From Apostichopus japonicus (lineage: Eukaryota > Echinodermata > Holothuroidea > Aspidochirotida > Stichopodidae): 64,000 nt of DNA. The notes beneath the pieces are model-generated. The model made no database searches, was not told where the DNA came from, and was given only the letters and a program-made list of their open reading frames with translations. Location of the stretch: positions 18,927,001 through 18,991,000 of the forward strand of contig NC_092568.1 in assembly GCF_037975245.1 (NCBI RefSeq). The letters run 5' to 3'. The translations under genes and the position numbers were made by a program. Of the stretch, positions 40,782 to 55,437 are shown piece by piece; position 1 is the first letter of the stretch; every line of letters starts with the position of its first letter.

Positions 40782-43033
40782 GTAAGTTTATATTGCAGGC
40801 TTGCGTAATGATAAAATATAGGCCTTTTACCACATATGGTACTTAACTAGCAATATGGTTGGCTAATTATAGATACCGATAATGCATGTGTAACAGATCC
40901 CATAACTGTGTATTTTAACCCCTGCCCCGAGAGGATTGACGGTTTTGTGGCCCTCCGTATAAAAGCGGTGATTGCACTCCCGCCCCACTTTCGGCTTATA
41001 GCCAGCAAGAAAAAGTGATGTTTCAAATCTCGGCCCACGCCGACTAATGTAGACACAGTCAAGATTTGACCCACTTTTTTATACAGCGTACACTGGATGT
41101 ATCATACCCACAAAGTAGGAATGAAAAATGTAAACATCGGCTTTGCTTAGTTGGCTATGATGGAGGCTATAGCGGGCCACCTATTGCTCCCATGAGTAAA
41201 GCATTTCAAGAGTGCGGCAATGGAAGTCCGCCCTTTCCCTCTGTACCCAACCCCCACCCTCCCCATCCCACCTACCCACCACCGAATCCCCACTGCCTTT
41301 TGGTCTCCAGGATGGCGCGATTAGAATGATTACAAGCATATAGTCAGTGACTGCGCATATTATGTATAGGCTTATATTGTTGTTACAGAAAACGTTTGTT
41401 TCATTTTTGTGTATTTGAGTCTCTGACATATGATATTTATGATATATTTTGAAATATCGTAAGAAATTCTGGATAGAATTTTATACTTACAATGGTACAT
41501 TTCTACACCTTTTTTTTTTTACTTTTTGATAAGGGCACGCAACCATTGAGACCAAAAGAACAAATCTCAAGTACAGATAAACAGGTTAGTGTTTCTCTAT
41601 AATTTTCTTATACGCACCATAATTTCAATTATATAAATTGAAACAATAGCACATTAACTTAAACATATATTTTATCTAATTTAAGGGGGGTTATAAGAAA
41701 GGGTTCATTGTTTAATGCAATTGATAACTAAACGTAAACCTTTGTTAGAGTGGGGAGGCGGTAGGATTAACGGGCGGATCCTGGATTTTTCGAAAGCAGA
41801 CGGAAGCAAGGGCCGGTAGATAAAGTATGCCAACTGTATAAACGTTTCATGAAACGTAGTCCAATATATCGCTTTATCTAATTCGAGTTGAATATACGAA
41901 GTCGCTCAAAAAGAACATTTAACATTGTCAGTCGGGTCTAAAAGTCCTGTCGGGTATTTTTTTTTACATTCAGTCGGGAGAGAATTAATCCACTCCTCTG
42001 AGCTCAGGACCCCCTTCCATGAATGGTTTTCCCGTACCTAAATCAGTCAATTAATTTACCCCCCCCCCCATGCACACACGTACCTTTGAAATCCTGTTGC
42101 ACGTCCCTGATAAAACGTATCTACTTGTAGGTAATATTTTGTGCCCCCAAAAGGTTACAAAGGGTACGACCAAGATCTTACATCGGGGAACAAATATTTC
42201 ACAATCAAAATAATTGGACAATTTGATAAACTACATATGTAAACATTCATTCCTTGCTTACTTACAAAATATTATATTTCTTTCTTTCTTCTCTCCATCC
42301 CTTGTCTACTAATCCGTTTACATCCATCTCTTTGTGTTCATCATGCTCATTATACTGTCTGTATTCTGTGTGTGTTTTTGTCCCTTCTGTTACTGTAACT
42401 TGTCATTTAGCCTTCGAAGAAGGTCCTGCTAGGATCGAAACGTCAGGCCAACTTACTACACAAAATATTATTGGGAGTATTTTTTATGGGTTTTATTATT
42501 TTACGACATAGGTTTAAGGCTTAGCGATCAAAGAATAATTGACGTTGAAACTTGAACAGGTTCTGTGGAAGGTCACATAGTTTTAGCTTTCTGTCATGGC
42601 AACTGTAACGTTTTGTGAAACGCCGTCCAATAAATCGCATGTTTTATTTCGATTTTGTTAGGAACTCACTCACAAAGAAAATGTTACATTCTTTTTGTTC
42701 TCCTTACATGCGACACAACATTTACAGCGATTTTACCAGGTACGTTAATTTTGTTTATTTGTTTTTTTACTTGGGGAGGGGGAAGGCCGGATGATGGGCT
42801 CATATGCGTTACTAATATATGGGAAAGTCTTTGTATCATATTGATATATCTATTATCATGATCAAGGCATATGTTGAAAGCGTATATGTTTGTAAATTTT
42901 CAAAAGCTATTATACTTCTCGTTCACTTCTTTAATTTATACAATTGAGAAAGATGGTTCCGAAATATTCTGTAAATAATTAACATCGTCGACCATCGTAC
43001 CAATTCAATGTTGTTTGTATACCTTCTGCATTC

Positions 43034-43094
<61 letters not shown>

Positions 43095-43114
43095 CATATA
43101 TATATATACATACA

Positions 43115-43201
<87 letters not shown>

Positions 43202-46200
43202 ATGCATACTTATGCATATTATCAATCTTCTGCGATATTCACAGGACAACTCCCATTTCGATTTCAAAGCAGACAACGCTCCAATTGATGACGTCATATA
43301 CCAATCGTCCTTGACGTCCAACGATTACCAACACAAGAAAACAAAGCCGGTAAGAATCTCACTACAAACTTCAAACATTTTCTAAGAATTTATTGATGAC
43401 TAAATTAAGATGACGTAGAATACTGCTGTTGGATCCCTTATAGTCTTCAGTGGGCTTATACACATGATTGTGAAATCGCTAAATTGAGCCCAGACCTCTC
43501 TAGCCTGAACTGTCATAAGATAGTTAACAAACAACCGATCTTATTTAGCACTGTGAACGTCTATAATTATAGTTATATCATACAAGTGAGAAGGTTTATA
43601 GTCAAATCCTATAGCATTAGATGTGTCCGGGATTTTTATTTTGCACATATCCACGTTTGCGCTCGGTGACACGGTAAAACGGTACACCGGATTTATTTCA
43701 AATAGAGTCTGGTTTTTAGTTTTTTGAACTAAAGCAGCTTTAAACAATGCTACAATTAGAAGACCTAAACAACATCACCATAGCATCATATAGTGGCATG
43801 GGTTATATCAAAATGATTTACATCCATTTTACACTTGATTGAGGTATAATGTATATACATATGTTCAATCTGCAAAAAAAGATGTTGTCATAATATTAGT
43901 TACTAAAAGAAATATTAACTGACATATAGCAGATTCCCGTGTTGTTGTTGTTCTTATATTTCTATACAACATCGTTACGGTACTTTCTTTAAGGTCTTTC
44001 TTTATCTCTCTTTGTTTATTTAGCTACCCCCAGTGAAGCCAGATGGTAATGTCAATTTACCGGTAAGTAATTGTTGGCTATTTGTTCACTTTTTGCGGTT
44101 GGGGAGGGGGCTGGTCACGGCGAAGGGTAGTGAACAGACATACGAAAACCCTCTAATCCATTGTCCTAAAAGATTTCTTTTACCAATTTGGTCAAATTTA
44201 AATGGGATATGAATTTAGTATAAGAATAATATAAGGCATTTACCAGAAGATATTATTTATTAAGAAAACCTAATAAATGAAAGATAGCACAAATTAACAT
44301 AGCGGCTTATAATATATTTTATTTCAATGTTCAATGTTCCTTAACTATTAACCACCTTTCTATAAATATAACACATATTAATTAATTTGGCAGACTTAAT
44401 AGGCATGTATCAAGCTCCTTCTTAAAGTTATATTCACTAATTTGTTTAATCACGTACCTATAATACTATCCTTGTTAGAGATATCTCCACAGCATTCTTC
44501 CGGCCCAACAACCATATATTAATTTAACCTAATCTCTTGATAATAATGCAAAACGATTTCACTTGAATTTACTCATATCTGGCTGGGCTTAGGTATGCAT
44601 AAACAACTTTGGGTATATTATACTATACCACTTAATATATCTACTATGACTGATAACCTGTATATTCCCCCATTTACAGGATATGAACCCCAGATACTGG
44701 AGGGATAGTTCCATGGCTCCATCCTTATACGCAACTGACTTCAGTGATAACAAAGTGAGTATAAATCTTGAGCATATATATACCTCCAATCTTCATTATC
44801 AATTATAATGGGAGAGTTGAGAGAAGGCATTACTGTGATTGGACCCCATCAGGAGTAAAATAAGTAAAATAATGTCAAAATATATGCTGCACCATAAATT
44901 AATTACTTTATTTCACATTACAAATTCAGAAAATATTACGATATTTTTATATATGCAGGAAGTACGTCACGGCGTAGAAGTTCCGGAAGTTGTCAAAGAA
45001 AGAAACGAAATGCGCAGGCGCAACGTGGAAGATGTCAGAAGCACACATTTTAGACTTGGAAACGATCCGTCAAGGTAACATGAGTTTAAAGCAACTGTTT
45101 ATTTTTTTTTTTTTTAAACAGCTGAGGTTAACTAACAACACTGGAATTAGTAACAGTGATCTCTGACGGTCTACAATGTATATGAATATTAATTTAATAC
45201 CAATAGCCATCCTTAAGTTCCCTGCAGTATTCAAACCGTTTTTGCTTGGAGACTGCAAGTTTGACCTTCACCATCTTGGCGATCCTACACTAGCGGATGT
45301 TGTGGGAAGAGGTACACGGGGAGGGGGGGAGGCATCCAACACTTTGAGAAATGTTTATATGATTAAGGGTGCTTAATTGCAAATTAGGGTTGCATTTTGC
45401 AACTTTTTGAAGTTTTAAGTTTTGTTTAGATTTTCTACCCACAGTTGTCAGGTCGATACAAAATAAAGGTGTGACAATTCGTTCTTGATAATATTTATAA
45501 TAATTCTTCGAAGTATATTTAATAAAGACTTTCTTCTGTCAATTTAATAAATTGAAACGAACTGTTTTTCATTGTATTTTGTCTTCACAGTTTTAGCACG
45601 GAGACTGGTTTGTGTTATAATTCTAAGAAACCTCTGCCAGCCGTTGGCGGGAAAAACAAAACAAGTGCGGACGATATGACGACTGCTGATCTCTCTCAAA
45701 AGATGATCGAACAAGATTCAGCCATCTTTAGAAAAGGAGACTACAACGTAACACGTAAGTGAACACGATGTATTTCCCTAATGTGTATTTCCATTTACCA
45801 GTCTCCACAAAGCCACTGTACTCTCTCCGGCCCTGAACGATGATGTGTGTAGAAAAAAGTGCATCCTTTACCTCAGGGGTTCCCTAACTGGGGTGCATGA
45901 ACCCCATGGGGTGCGTGAGTCCATCCCAGGGGGTTCGTGAAACGTTTATGAAAGTCAAAACTAGAGTACTTTTTGTTGAACTAAAATCTGATATATCATA
46001 TAAATTAGTAATGTACAAAAGTCGTATACCTATCGACAAACTCTACAATATTACACTTTTACGAAGCACTGTTATGCGTATTGTATAATAATGACTCAGA
46101 TCGTGTCTCGAAAAATTGGGGGTTCGTGGACAACTCTGACATCCACAGGGGGTTCGTGGGGGGATGAAGTTAGGGAAACCTTGCTTTACCCTATTCTTTG

Positions 46201-49200
46201 CTGCAGATGTGCGGACCTATTCTGTTCCATATCATTTTATCAGTTTGATGGTATTGGTACCAAATGAAAACCTGAATTTTAATCCTTCATGGTGCATAGT
46301 TGTGTGCAGGGGTGGGGAGTTGAGGGGGGGTGGTGATATAATCGAACATTTCGTGCCCTTCTAGATTTCTTGTTGGGGACATCCAGAAATATGAACACAC
46401 AAAAGAAGGCTATCCATCGTCCTGCATGCCGTGATCAAGAAAATTTTTCGCTTGGGGGCTGTTTTCTAGTTGGGAACCATTTTGTTCTCCTAGAGGTGAC
46501 ATTCAATTATAACACTCATTCACAACAGCAAGACATCAACCTCATACAGTTTCAATCGCGAAGTCTTTCCCATATAGAAAAGGAATTCCAAAGTTTAATA
46601 TATCTTCATCTATAATTCCAATTAAATGTTCATCTTGGAATCCTTTATCATATTTATGTATTTATTTATCAATTTCAGGACCCAAACCAGATTCGACCAC
46701 CTTTAGTAGAGATTACAATGCAACTGAAAAACCCTACAAGTCAGCGGCGTTTGTGGAACCTACTAGGACTCAAAAAGGAAGATTTTTAATCGATTCAACT
46801 TTAAAGTAAGTAATTTATCAGTTGGAATAAGGAGCTTCCATGTCAGCGCGCTCTCTATATATAAGTATAGTTGGATATTTTCCCTTATAGTATATACTCA
46901 CTACTTACTATCAGTTCAAAGAAGACGTTCAGGATCCATACTGCACATGCGCAGAAACTCGTGGGTGAGACCGTCAGCCGATACATTCAGTGTCCAAAGG
47001 GACTGACTGAATCTCCCTTTAATTCATTATTCACTTCACGATTTGTCACTTCACGATTTTTTTTTCACTTGACGATTTGAAGGGCGATAAGGGAGTTACT
47101 CAAATCACTCACAAAAATGAGAAACTAATATGATCAAATCCATGAGTTTATTTTCATAGTAACGCAGCAGGGTATGAACAATTGTGATATGAATTTCCTC
47201 TTCGTGTGACCCGGAACTACTACATGGACATGCGCAGTTGGAATCATGAAATATCTCAAATTGATTTTTTTCTTGCAATACATAATGGTGTCAAAGTAAG
47301 GGCAAGTAGAATTACAAACCAACAATGCTCACAAACATACATTACCTACAGTTCAAACCCCCACAATACCCACAAACACACATTACCCACAGTGTAAACA
47401 CACAATACCCACAACCACACATTACCCACAGTACAAACACACAATACCCACAAACACACATTACCCACAGTACAAACACACATTACCCGTAAACATAGAT
47501 TACCCACAGTACAAACACACATTACCCACAGTACAAATACACAATACCCACAAACACACACACAATACCCACAATGTCTACTGTTCTGACAATCCCACAG
47601 TTTGTTTTTTTACTTCTGTAACAAACTTGATCCAAGGGAACGTTTCTGCAAGTAACAGGGTGATTGATAACTAATTTCAAGACTCATTTATCATATAAAA
47701 AAAGGTTGCTGAATTAGAATAGAAGTATTTCGTTGGTTGCCAAATCAAACCAGGCAACATGCTCACAAAATGAATGATATAGGTTTATTACGTTTGATAT
47801 GATATCTCATAAATACTCAAACATTAGGGGTATGTGTCATGAATGATTATTTCTTAGGCAATAGTTTTTTTTTCTTCAAATAAAGTCATGGACTTTTCTT
47901 CATTCACATTTCAGAAACGCTGTAGAAACAGAAGCTTCTCGATACCCTGGCCCGCCCTCTGTTGAGACTAAGTCAGTTGATCCTATAGCTAGCAGTTCAG
48001 CATTGAAGCAGCTCTTTCTGCAGTACGATGCAAAGAGGTACAGTCGGTCTGTCTGAGTCAGTTAGTCTGTCTGTATAAGTCAGTTAGTCAGTCTGTCTGT
48101 CTGAGTCAGTCAGTCTGTCTGTCTCAGTCACTTAGTCAGTCTGTCTGTCTGAGTCAGTTAGTCGGTCTGTCTGTCTGTCTGAGTCAGTATGTCTGAGTCA
48201 GTCAGTCAGTCTATCTGAGTCAGTTAGTCAATATGTCTGAGTCAGTTAGTCAGTCTGTCTGAGTCAGTTAGTCAGTCTGTCTGAGTCAGTCAGTCAGTCA
48301 GTCTATCTGAGTCAGTTGGTCTGTCTGAGTCAGTAGCTCAGTCAGTCTGTCTGAGTCAGTTAGTCAGTTGGTCGGTATGTCCGTTTATCACAGCTGTAGT
48401 TATATAAGTAATATTCATGGTTAGGACGCCTTTTCTTTCTTTAAGTGAACATATATCTCAACAATTACAGAGCGGCTTGGAAAATAGAAGTCCAAATTGT
48501 ATTCAAAGGCCTCACTTTGGACGAGACTTTTGCACATTTTGTTTATAACTTAATACATGTTGGAGCACAAATTAATTTACGGATAAGTGGCTCTTTGTTT
48601 TGGTACACCTGAGTGGCCCTAACTGTTCAACCAGCAGTGGTCAGAACGTACCATCAATTATTTATTTATTTTTGTCATTTAGTCTATTTTTGCCATAAAC
48701 CTCTGTTACTCTATAACGTTTCAAGTTCCATGCAAAAGGAAGCTTAAAAGTACATGAAAGTGATAGATTCTTTAAAAACGAAATACAAAATTTATAAGAG
48801 GAATAATTATCGGCCTTTGATGGCAGTTATTTTACGACGCTAAGCAATCACATAAGTATATGGGAGATATGGAATGGCTCATAACTTATACACTGCATGT
48901 CTGGTGACTATCCTTTTGTCTGTTTAAGCTCTCCACCTCTCTCTCTCCACCCCGTCTCTGTCTTTGGTAGAGTAGATGTGGGTGCAGAGTTATTCTGAAG
49001 CAAGAAATAAGTCTATCACGTACGTTATCATCGGAAATTGACGCTATTGGACCACCACTGGCAGAGAATGGTTTGAATTCCGTTCCATTTAGATCCATTA
49101 GTAACTAGAAAATACTGATACAGCTGTTAAAATATAGTTTTTTTCTTCTTTTTTTCAGATCTGGTTACGTCAGCAAGCCTATCCTGAGACGTGTTTGTGA

Positions 49201-52200
49201 TTGCTTGTTACAGCCGATATCACCCGTGGATCTCGAGGAGATTCTCAGACACACAATGCGAGGAAAAGAGGGCGCAATTGATTATCAAAGTTTCGTTGAT
49301 CAGTTTGTTGGTAAGAATTATTCTATATCATTGAATCGTGTCATTTCAATAAATGAGATTATTTCTAAGTTACTTAGTTCTAAGTTATTTCTAAGTTACG
49401 TAAATTCGGAGCCTTGCTTCTCTTTTTTCAATTTTTTTTTTTTTGTTTTATAATGGATTATGCAAAAAAAATAAATAAAATCTCTGAAACAGAATGGTAA
49501 GCCTGTTGAAAATAAAGGTCCTCTTTCGGCAGCAGCCTCATGTTTCATGGTATATTTTATGCCTATATTCATTTCACTATGGCTTTGATTTCTTTACTAC
49601 ACCAAAAAAAAAAGATTTACAGATGAAGAAACAGCCAAAACATGCTACAGATGTCAATGCTAATGAGGTACCATGTGCGAACAGTGGAGGAGGCAGGGAA
49701 GAAACGAACCAGCAAGCGTCACCATTTATTCAACAAGCTGACACGACCTTCGATACCGCTATGCTCGGCAAGGAATACCAGACGTCCGTTCACTTTAAAG
49801 TAAGGAAGATCATAACAAACAGAACCTTTTAAGTTACGGTAACTGCAGGAGTAATCGATGATTATGTAATAAGTTACTGTACACCACTCGCTAGTGCCGC
49901 CCCCCCCCCCAGCACCCCACCTCCTCTCCTACCTTCCCAGGTTGAACCTCCTGCCGCCGCCCCTGCTCTTCCCAAGTTATCTCCATATCCACATCTATAC
50001 TTATATAATGAGATATAAATTGTATTCTTTCTTTATAGTTTGGAAACGATGCTGACAAGTTATCATCTATTTACAACAAAGATTTCCAACAGTCTATGCA
50101 GGAACAACAACAACAAACGTCCAGGACAAAGCTAGCCCCTCAGCATTCAGAGGTATGTGTATAAATTCGCAGAATCGATACATGGACCAAAACGTCATTG
50201 AAATTGGTTTGGGTTTGGGCTTTAGTTTGATTAACGCAGAACAGAATATGTGCAAACTTTACAATTTCCATCCCCTTTTCTTCATATCCTGTTCTCATAT
50301 AAACAGTTCAAAGCTGACCACTGACACGACGCCTTTGTTTGCACAGGTTTGTTTCTCAGCCCCAAGTGCATACCTGAGAACACCCCATAGAAAACAATAA
50401 ACAACAACAAAAGCTGATTTGCCTTTTTACAGTATTCACCTACTTCGCCGGAGAATTACTTCTTCAACTCCAGCCCACTTCCCCCCCCCACCCACCCCCC
50501 CTCCTATCGGCATCCAACACGACACCATCTGAGTTTTAGCCCAACTTTTTGTTTTTATCTTTGGGTTTATTTTTCAGGTGATGCACAAATTACCAGGTGT
50601 TGAGTTTGGGAGTAGTACCAAGCAATCTGATTTTATTAACTTTAAAGAAGTTAGCCCAGCTGTGTTCAACAACGCGGTAAGTATGATATTCAAACATGGC
50701 AGAATTCTTATCACAATATATAACTTTAAGTTGGATGTTTGCATGACCTTACTGCAGAAAATGATAATCGTGACGTATTCAACAGAGGCGCCACCAAGTA
50801 TAATTCTGGGGAGCGGGGAACATATCCAGAACCCCCGCCCCCTGCCCCCAATAGCAGATAACATAATACACAATCCCAGCGTACAGTACAAAAATATATG
50901 ACATGTATATATACAGTACAACTTATACGTCAAACATTCTTCAAAATTGTTTCAAAAGTTGGAAAATAAAGCATCATTTTGGATCTAAACAACCTCCATG
51001 ATACCAAAATTGATACAAAATAGACTTAACATTAAAGTCACCCCCCCCCCCCTACATTGCAAAGCAAAAAGGTGGTTGCGTTACCTTATCATGTCCGATG
51101 TGATTGTTTGTTTCTTTGTTTGTATTTTTCTGCTTTCTTATTTCTTTGTATATTGTTGTTATTTATATTAATTCCAATCATTGTGAATTTATTCGTTTGT
51201 ATCTATTTAGACCGCTGCCCGGGACCAGGCAAGTCTGAAGAATAAGCGAAGGCACGAGGTGAATAGTGTGGTACTTGCTGGTGACAAAGAAAAAGAAGCC
51301 ACCGATCGACAAAAGTCTCGTAAGTCGTACTTAAACATTCACCCAAACGCACACACTCTCACACATATACACATACATGCACAAGGAACATGACCGACTT
51401 ATTTAGATTGCCATGCGTGTGAAATAATATTATATTATAGGCCTATATATTCTGCATAGCATTAAAAAATTTTGAGAACATCGTTCAGCAGTTTATTAAT
51501 GCTATTGACCTTTGCTCTTTCATGAAGTTTGAAATGTCATTAATGTTAAAGGTAAAAGGTGTTCTCGCCAGTATATGACGTCACCGACTCTCGTGCAAAA
51601 AAAAAATGCTATTATGATACATTTATTGAAAGAAAAGTAAGCCAAGATAGAGCCTGGGCAAGAAAACCAAATAACTTGACTATTCTCAACCCTAAGGCCC
51701 ATTGCATCGAGACTGTAACCATATGATCGATGATCGATGTTATTAGTCCCATGGAAAGGGAATAGGTACTACACAGTCTTGATCAGGGCCTAGGAACTAC
51801 TGTGTACCTGTTTACACGAAAAGAACAGATACCACACATAATCTTAGCAAAAAGACCCAGAAGTACTAAATCTGCACGAAGTAAATATCAACTATACATA
51901 CATCCTTTTCAAAGAAAACTTCTAACGAACGATTTGGCAGATGTCTGTAGCAGCTTTTTTTTTTGTTTATGTTTTTTTCTGTTAATCGGGTACTAACTGT
52001 CTTAATTTGAACAAATATCCTTAAATGACATTAGTAGTTTACAAAGCCTGCCAAAGCGTCAAACTTAGCCGACGGGAAAAATACTACAACAACTTCATGC
52101 TAATCTGTCAATGATTTATCATTATGTTTTATTATTATATTTTCTATTTTTTAGTTTCTCATTCCAGTTATGTTCCGCATCAAAATTCAGACCAGTTTGC

Positions 52201-55200
52201 TACGTCATCAGCACCACTGCCTAAATATAACTACCTGACAGGTGACGGCGCTCTTCCATATCCAGCCAATGTACCACGGCATTCAGAGACAAACGAGGCC
52301 TTCGCGAGCGTTAAAACTCATTCTACTGAATCAAACGGAGAGCTGCAAGCATTTAAAAGCGAAAACAAGGATCGCTCCAAAGACGGTAAGAGAGCCCACT
52401 TTCAGATGGGAAATGATGACCCAAACAGCGTCTCAGAGGCTATGGAGTCCTTTCAACTGCACGAGAAGAGGCAGATAGCAGCAGCTGGGAAGAAAAACCA
52501 GGAAGACCCTCGCTTTAAGCATCATCAAGTTAGGTAGGCAGCAGAACAAACATAACCAAGATATCCAAACGGTCAGAGCACTGTGGAATGTTATAGCGGT
52601 AACAAAGTTATAAAAAGCCAGCCTTCTCTTGAAGCCCTATATAACTATAGGGAGGGGGGTGGGGTGGAGGGACGTGGTCGAATGTAAATGGGTACGTCTT
52701 TGGTGACATGGTACATGGAATTTGTGACACGAGCATGGTAAGGAGATATGTTGGCTATTTGAAGTAGAGCATAGGATTTATTTTTACGAGTTTATAATTT
52801 CGACTCCCGCTCTCGTCAAAGTGTCTTTGCTTTGCTTGATTTCGGCCTGCTTTAAAAAGATGTACAGCTATACTGTGTAGATCTTTACAAAGGGGGACAA
52901 GTTACTTGGGAACGCTAGGTAACAATGTTTTCAGACAGGGGCGGGTGGAATGAATAAAACTGCTTGATTGTGACACTTTTTAGGGCAATTAATGACCAAA
53001 CTGCTTAGGTTTGAGACTGTTTCATGAAATCACGAATTTGTTATCGTTGTTGTTATTGTTGTTATAACTACTATTATCCTTGTTCAATTGTTGTTGTTGT
53101 TGTCGCCTTGACGACGATATCGTCGTCGTCAAATATCGTAATTCAAGTCAGGAATATATATATGTGTCTTAAATTTTTTAACGTTAATTTTGTAGTAAGA
53201 ATACACAAGACCTGTCCCGTGATCCGATGGCTCCAAGTAACTTTCAAGCTCAACGGATGGTGAAGAAGTCATACTATAACGCGTATGTATATCACTCATT
53301 CTAACGTACAGTGTGGATATAAATACGCCCTTATCAATTAAATCCATGTAAAATTTAATGATGGAATTCAAAGAGATTATTCTCTACCTAAAAGGATGAA
53401 TTTTAGGCACATTTTTAAAAGTCTGGATATTTCATAGTTCATGGAAACAAAATGAGTGCTGAGAATGTTTGGAGAGGTATTCTGGTGTTCAAGATATTCA
53501 CCATTAAAATATGTTAATTCAGTGGAATGTTCCTTTACGGCTACATTGATGATGACGTAGACCCTCCTCAGTGCAGGCCTAAATGTATGATATTAATCCA
53601 TTGTTTGATAAATTATTATAACTCAATCAACATAATGTTCTTGTAATTTTTAATGTTAACAACAAAGCACGCTTGGATGATATTCAACACCATTTGTCAA
53701 AGACAAATATTTTGTACTAGACTGTATACTATGGGAGTGGGGAGAGTGAATGTGTACACCTCACCCCCCTCCTGGATCTACGCCTGTTATTCATACAATC
53801 CCTATATCCTATACTAACTTATTTTCCCCCAGTGTACCCAATCCTGGAGATCCTTTACATATTAAACTCCGAAGTCGTCTGATGGATCATGACTCTGACA
53901 ACACAGGTAGACTGGTCAAGAGGACAGTCAAACATGTCTGTCAAGAATTTCAAATTGCAGTTAGTCAATACGCGATGGACAACCTACTGCAAAGGTATGT
54001 TCAGTAAATAAGCCTTCGTTGATGTTTATGTAGAAAGTTTGCTCATTCACATGTTTCTACAGAAGTTTGTTTTTATACTTTTTCTTAAAATTCTACGAGA
54101 ACAAAAAGTATATTTAATTAAAAAGTAAATCTTATGCTACCGAAAGACACAGACGTAGAAAAGGGGTAACATACTGGTATACATTGGTACTTGCTTATCA
54201 AATTTCATGAGAGTTTTTGCAGTCGGTTACAATCTATATGCTAAAATCGTGTATGCTTAAGTCATACAATTTGTATGCAAATTCTACAGCCTTTTTTGTG
54301 TTTTAATTAAGCAAAAAAAAAGGATGAAGACTTTTTTTCATTATATGATAATGTCCTTACGCCGAAGTTCCTCAAAGGGGCGTGAACCAAACGCGAAAGG
54401 AAGTTTGGTGGGCCGCGGGATATTTTCAGATATCGGAAAATTTATCTACAGTTTTTGGAGCTTGCTGACTTTCATAGTTTGCACTCTGAGTATCGATTCT
54501 GGGGTTTCGGCAGTATAGGGATGGTATAATATATGGAGGCTCTCAACCTAGTCACACAGGGTGGGACCGGGGGACAAGCGGAGAGGGGTGAAGTGAAGAG
54601 GGTAGGGTGACTTAATCTACTTCGAGTACAGTTGAATGTACTTTGTGAACGTTATAAACTATCTAAGTTTGTCTGATTACGTACCTTGATGAATGTTGAC
54701 GGACGACAATAACTTATTCTGGTATGTTCCTTATTTAAATAATTATGAAATACTCTGTACACATATCCGGAAAAAAGAGATTATGCCCAAAGAAAGTAAG
54801 CCTGGAACTTTTCTTGGTTGATTTATTTATTTCAACAATGAATGTATGTATGTGTGAGTGCATGTGTGGTGGTTGTATGTATGGTCGTGTATATATTTGT
54901 GTGTTTGACATGTGTGTATATATAACTTTTTGTTTTGCTTTTATTTTTGCAAAGGTTCTAATCAGTGTGATTTATCCATGCCATATGCATATATGCATAC
55001 ACTCACGATTAACATAAAGATGTTAGTGTACTCCTGGAATTACATTACATTGCCGATGCGACTCATCCTCATGCACACGTCTCCGCACAAAGTACTCAAT
55101 CTTAATTTTGTATCGTTTTTCGAAATATTTTCAGATGTGAATCTGACTTTGGAGACGAGACAGTTGATTACCATAAATTTGTACGAAGCCTAACTTTGGA

Positions 55201-55375
55201 ACAAATACCTAACGAGGTCTCGGCAGCACACAGTTCTTCTATCATGATGAAAGACTATAGGCCCTTAGACCAGAGAAGGTAAGGAAAATTAGTGTGGACC
55301 CATTACCCTTCACCTGCACCCCTCCCCTCTCCCCCACTCCCTCATTGCACATCTCTTGTCAATCGAGTATTTATC

Positions 55376-55437
<62 letters not shown>

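Noticed and set aside
53100-53140. Near-palindrome TTGACGACGATATCGTCGTC near exon 17
   Set aside because: Short, imperfect and made of GAC/GTC triplets; likely a microsatellite by-product.
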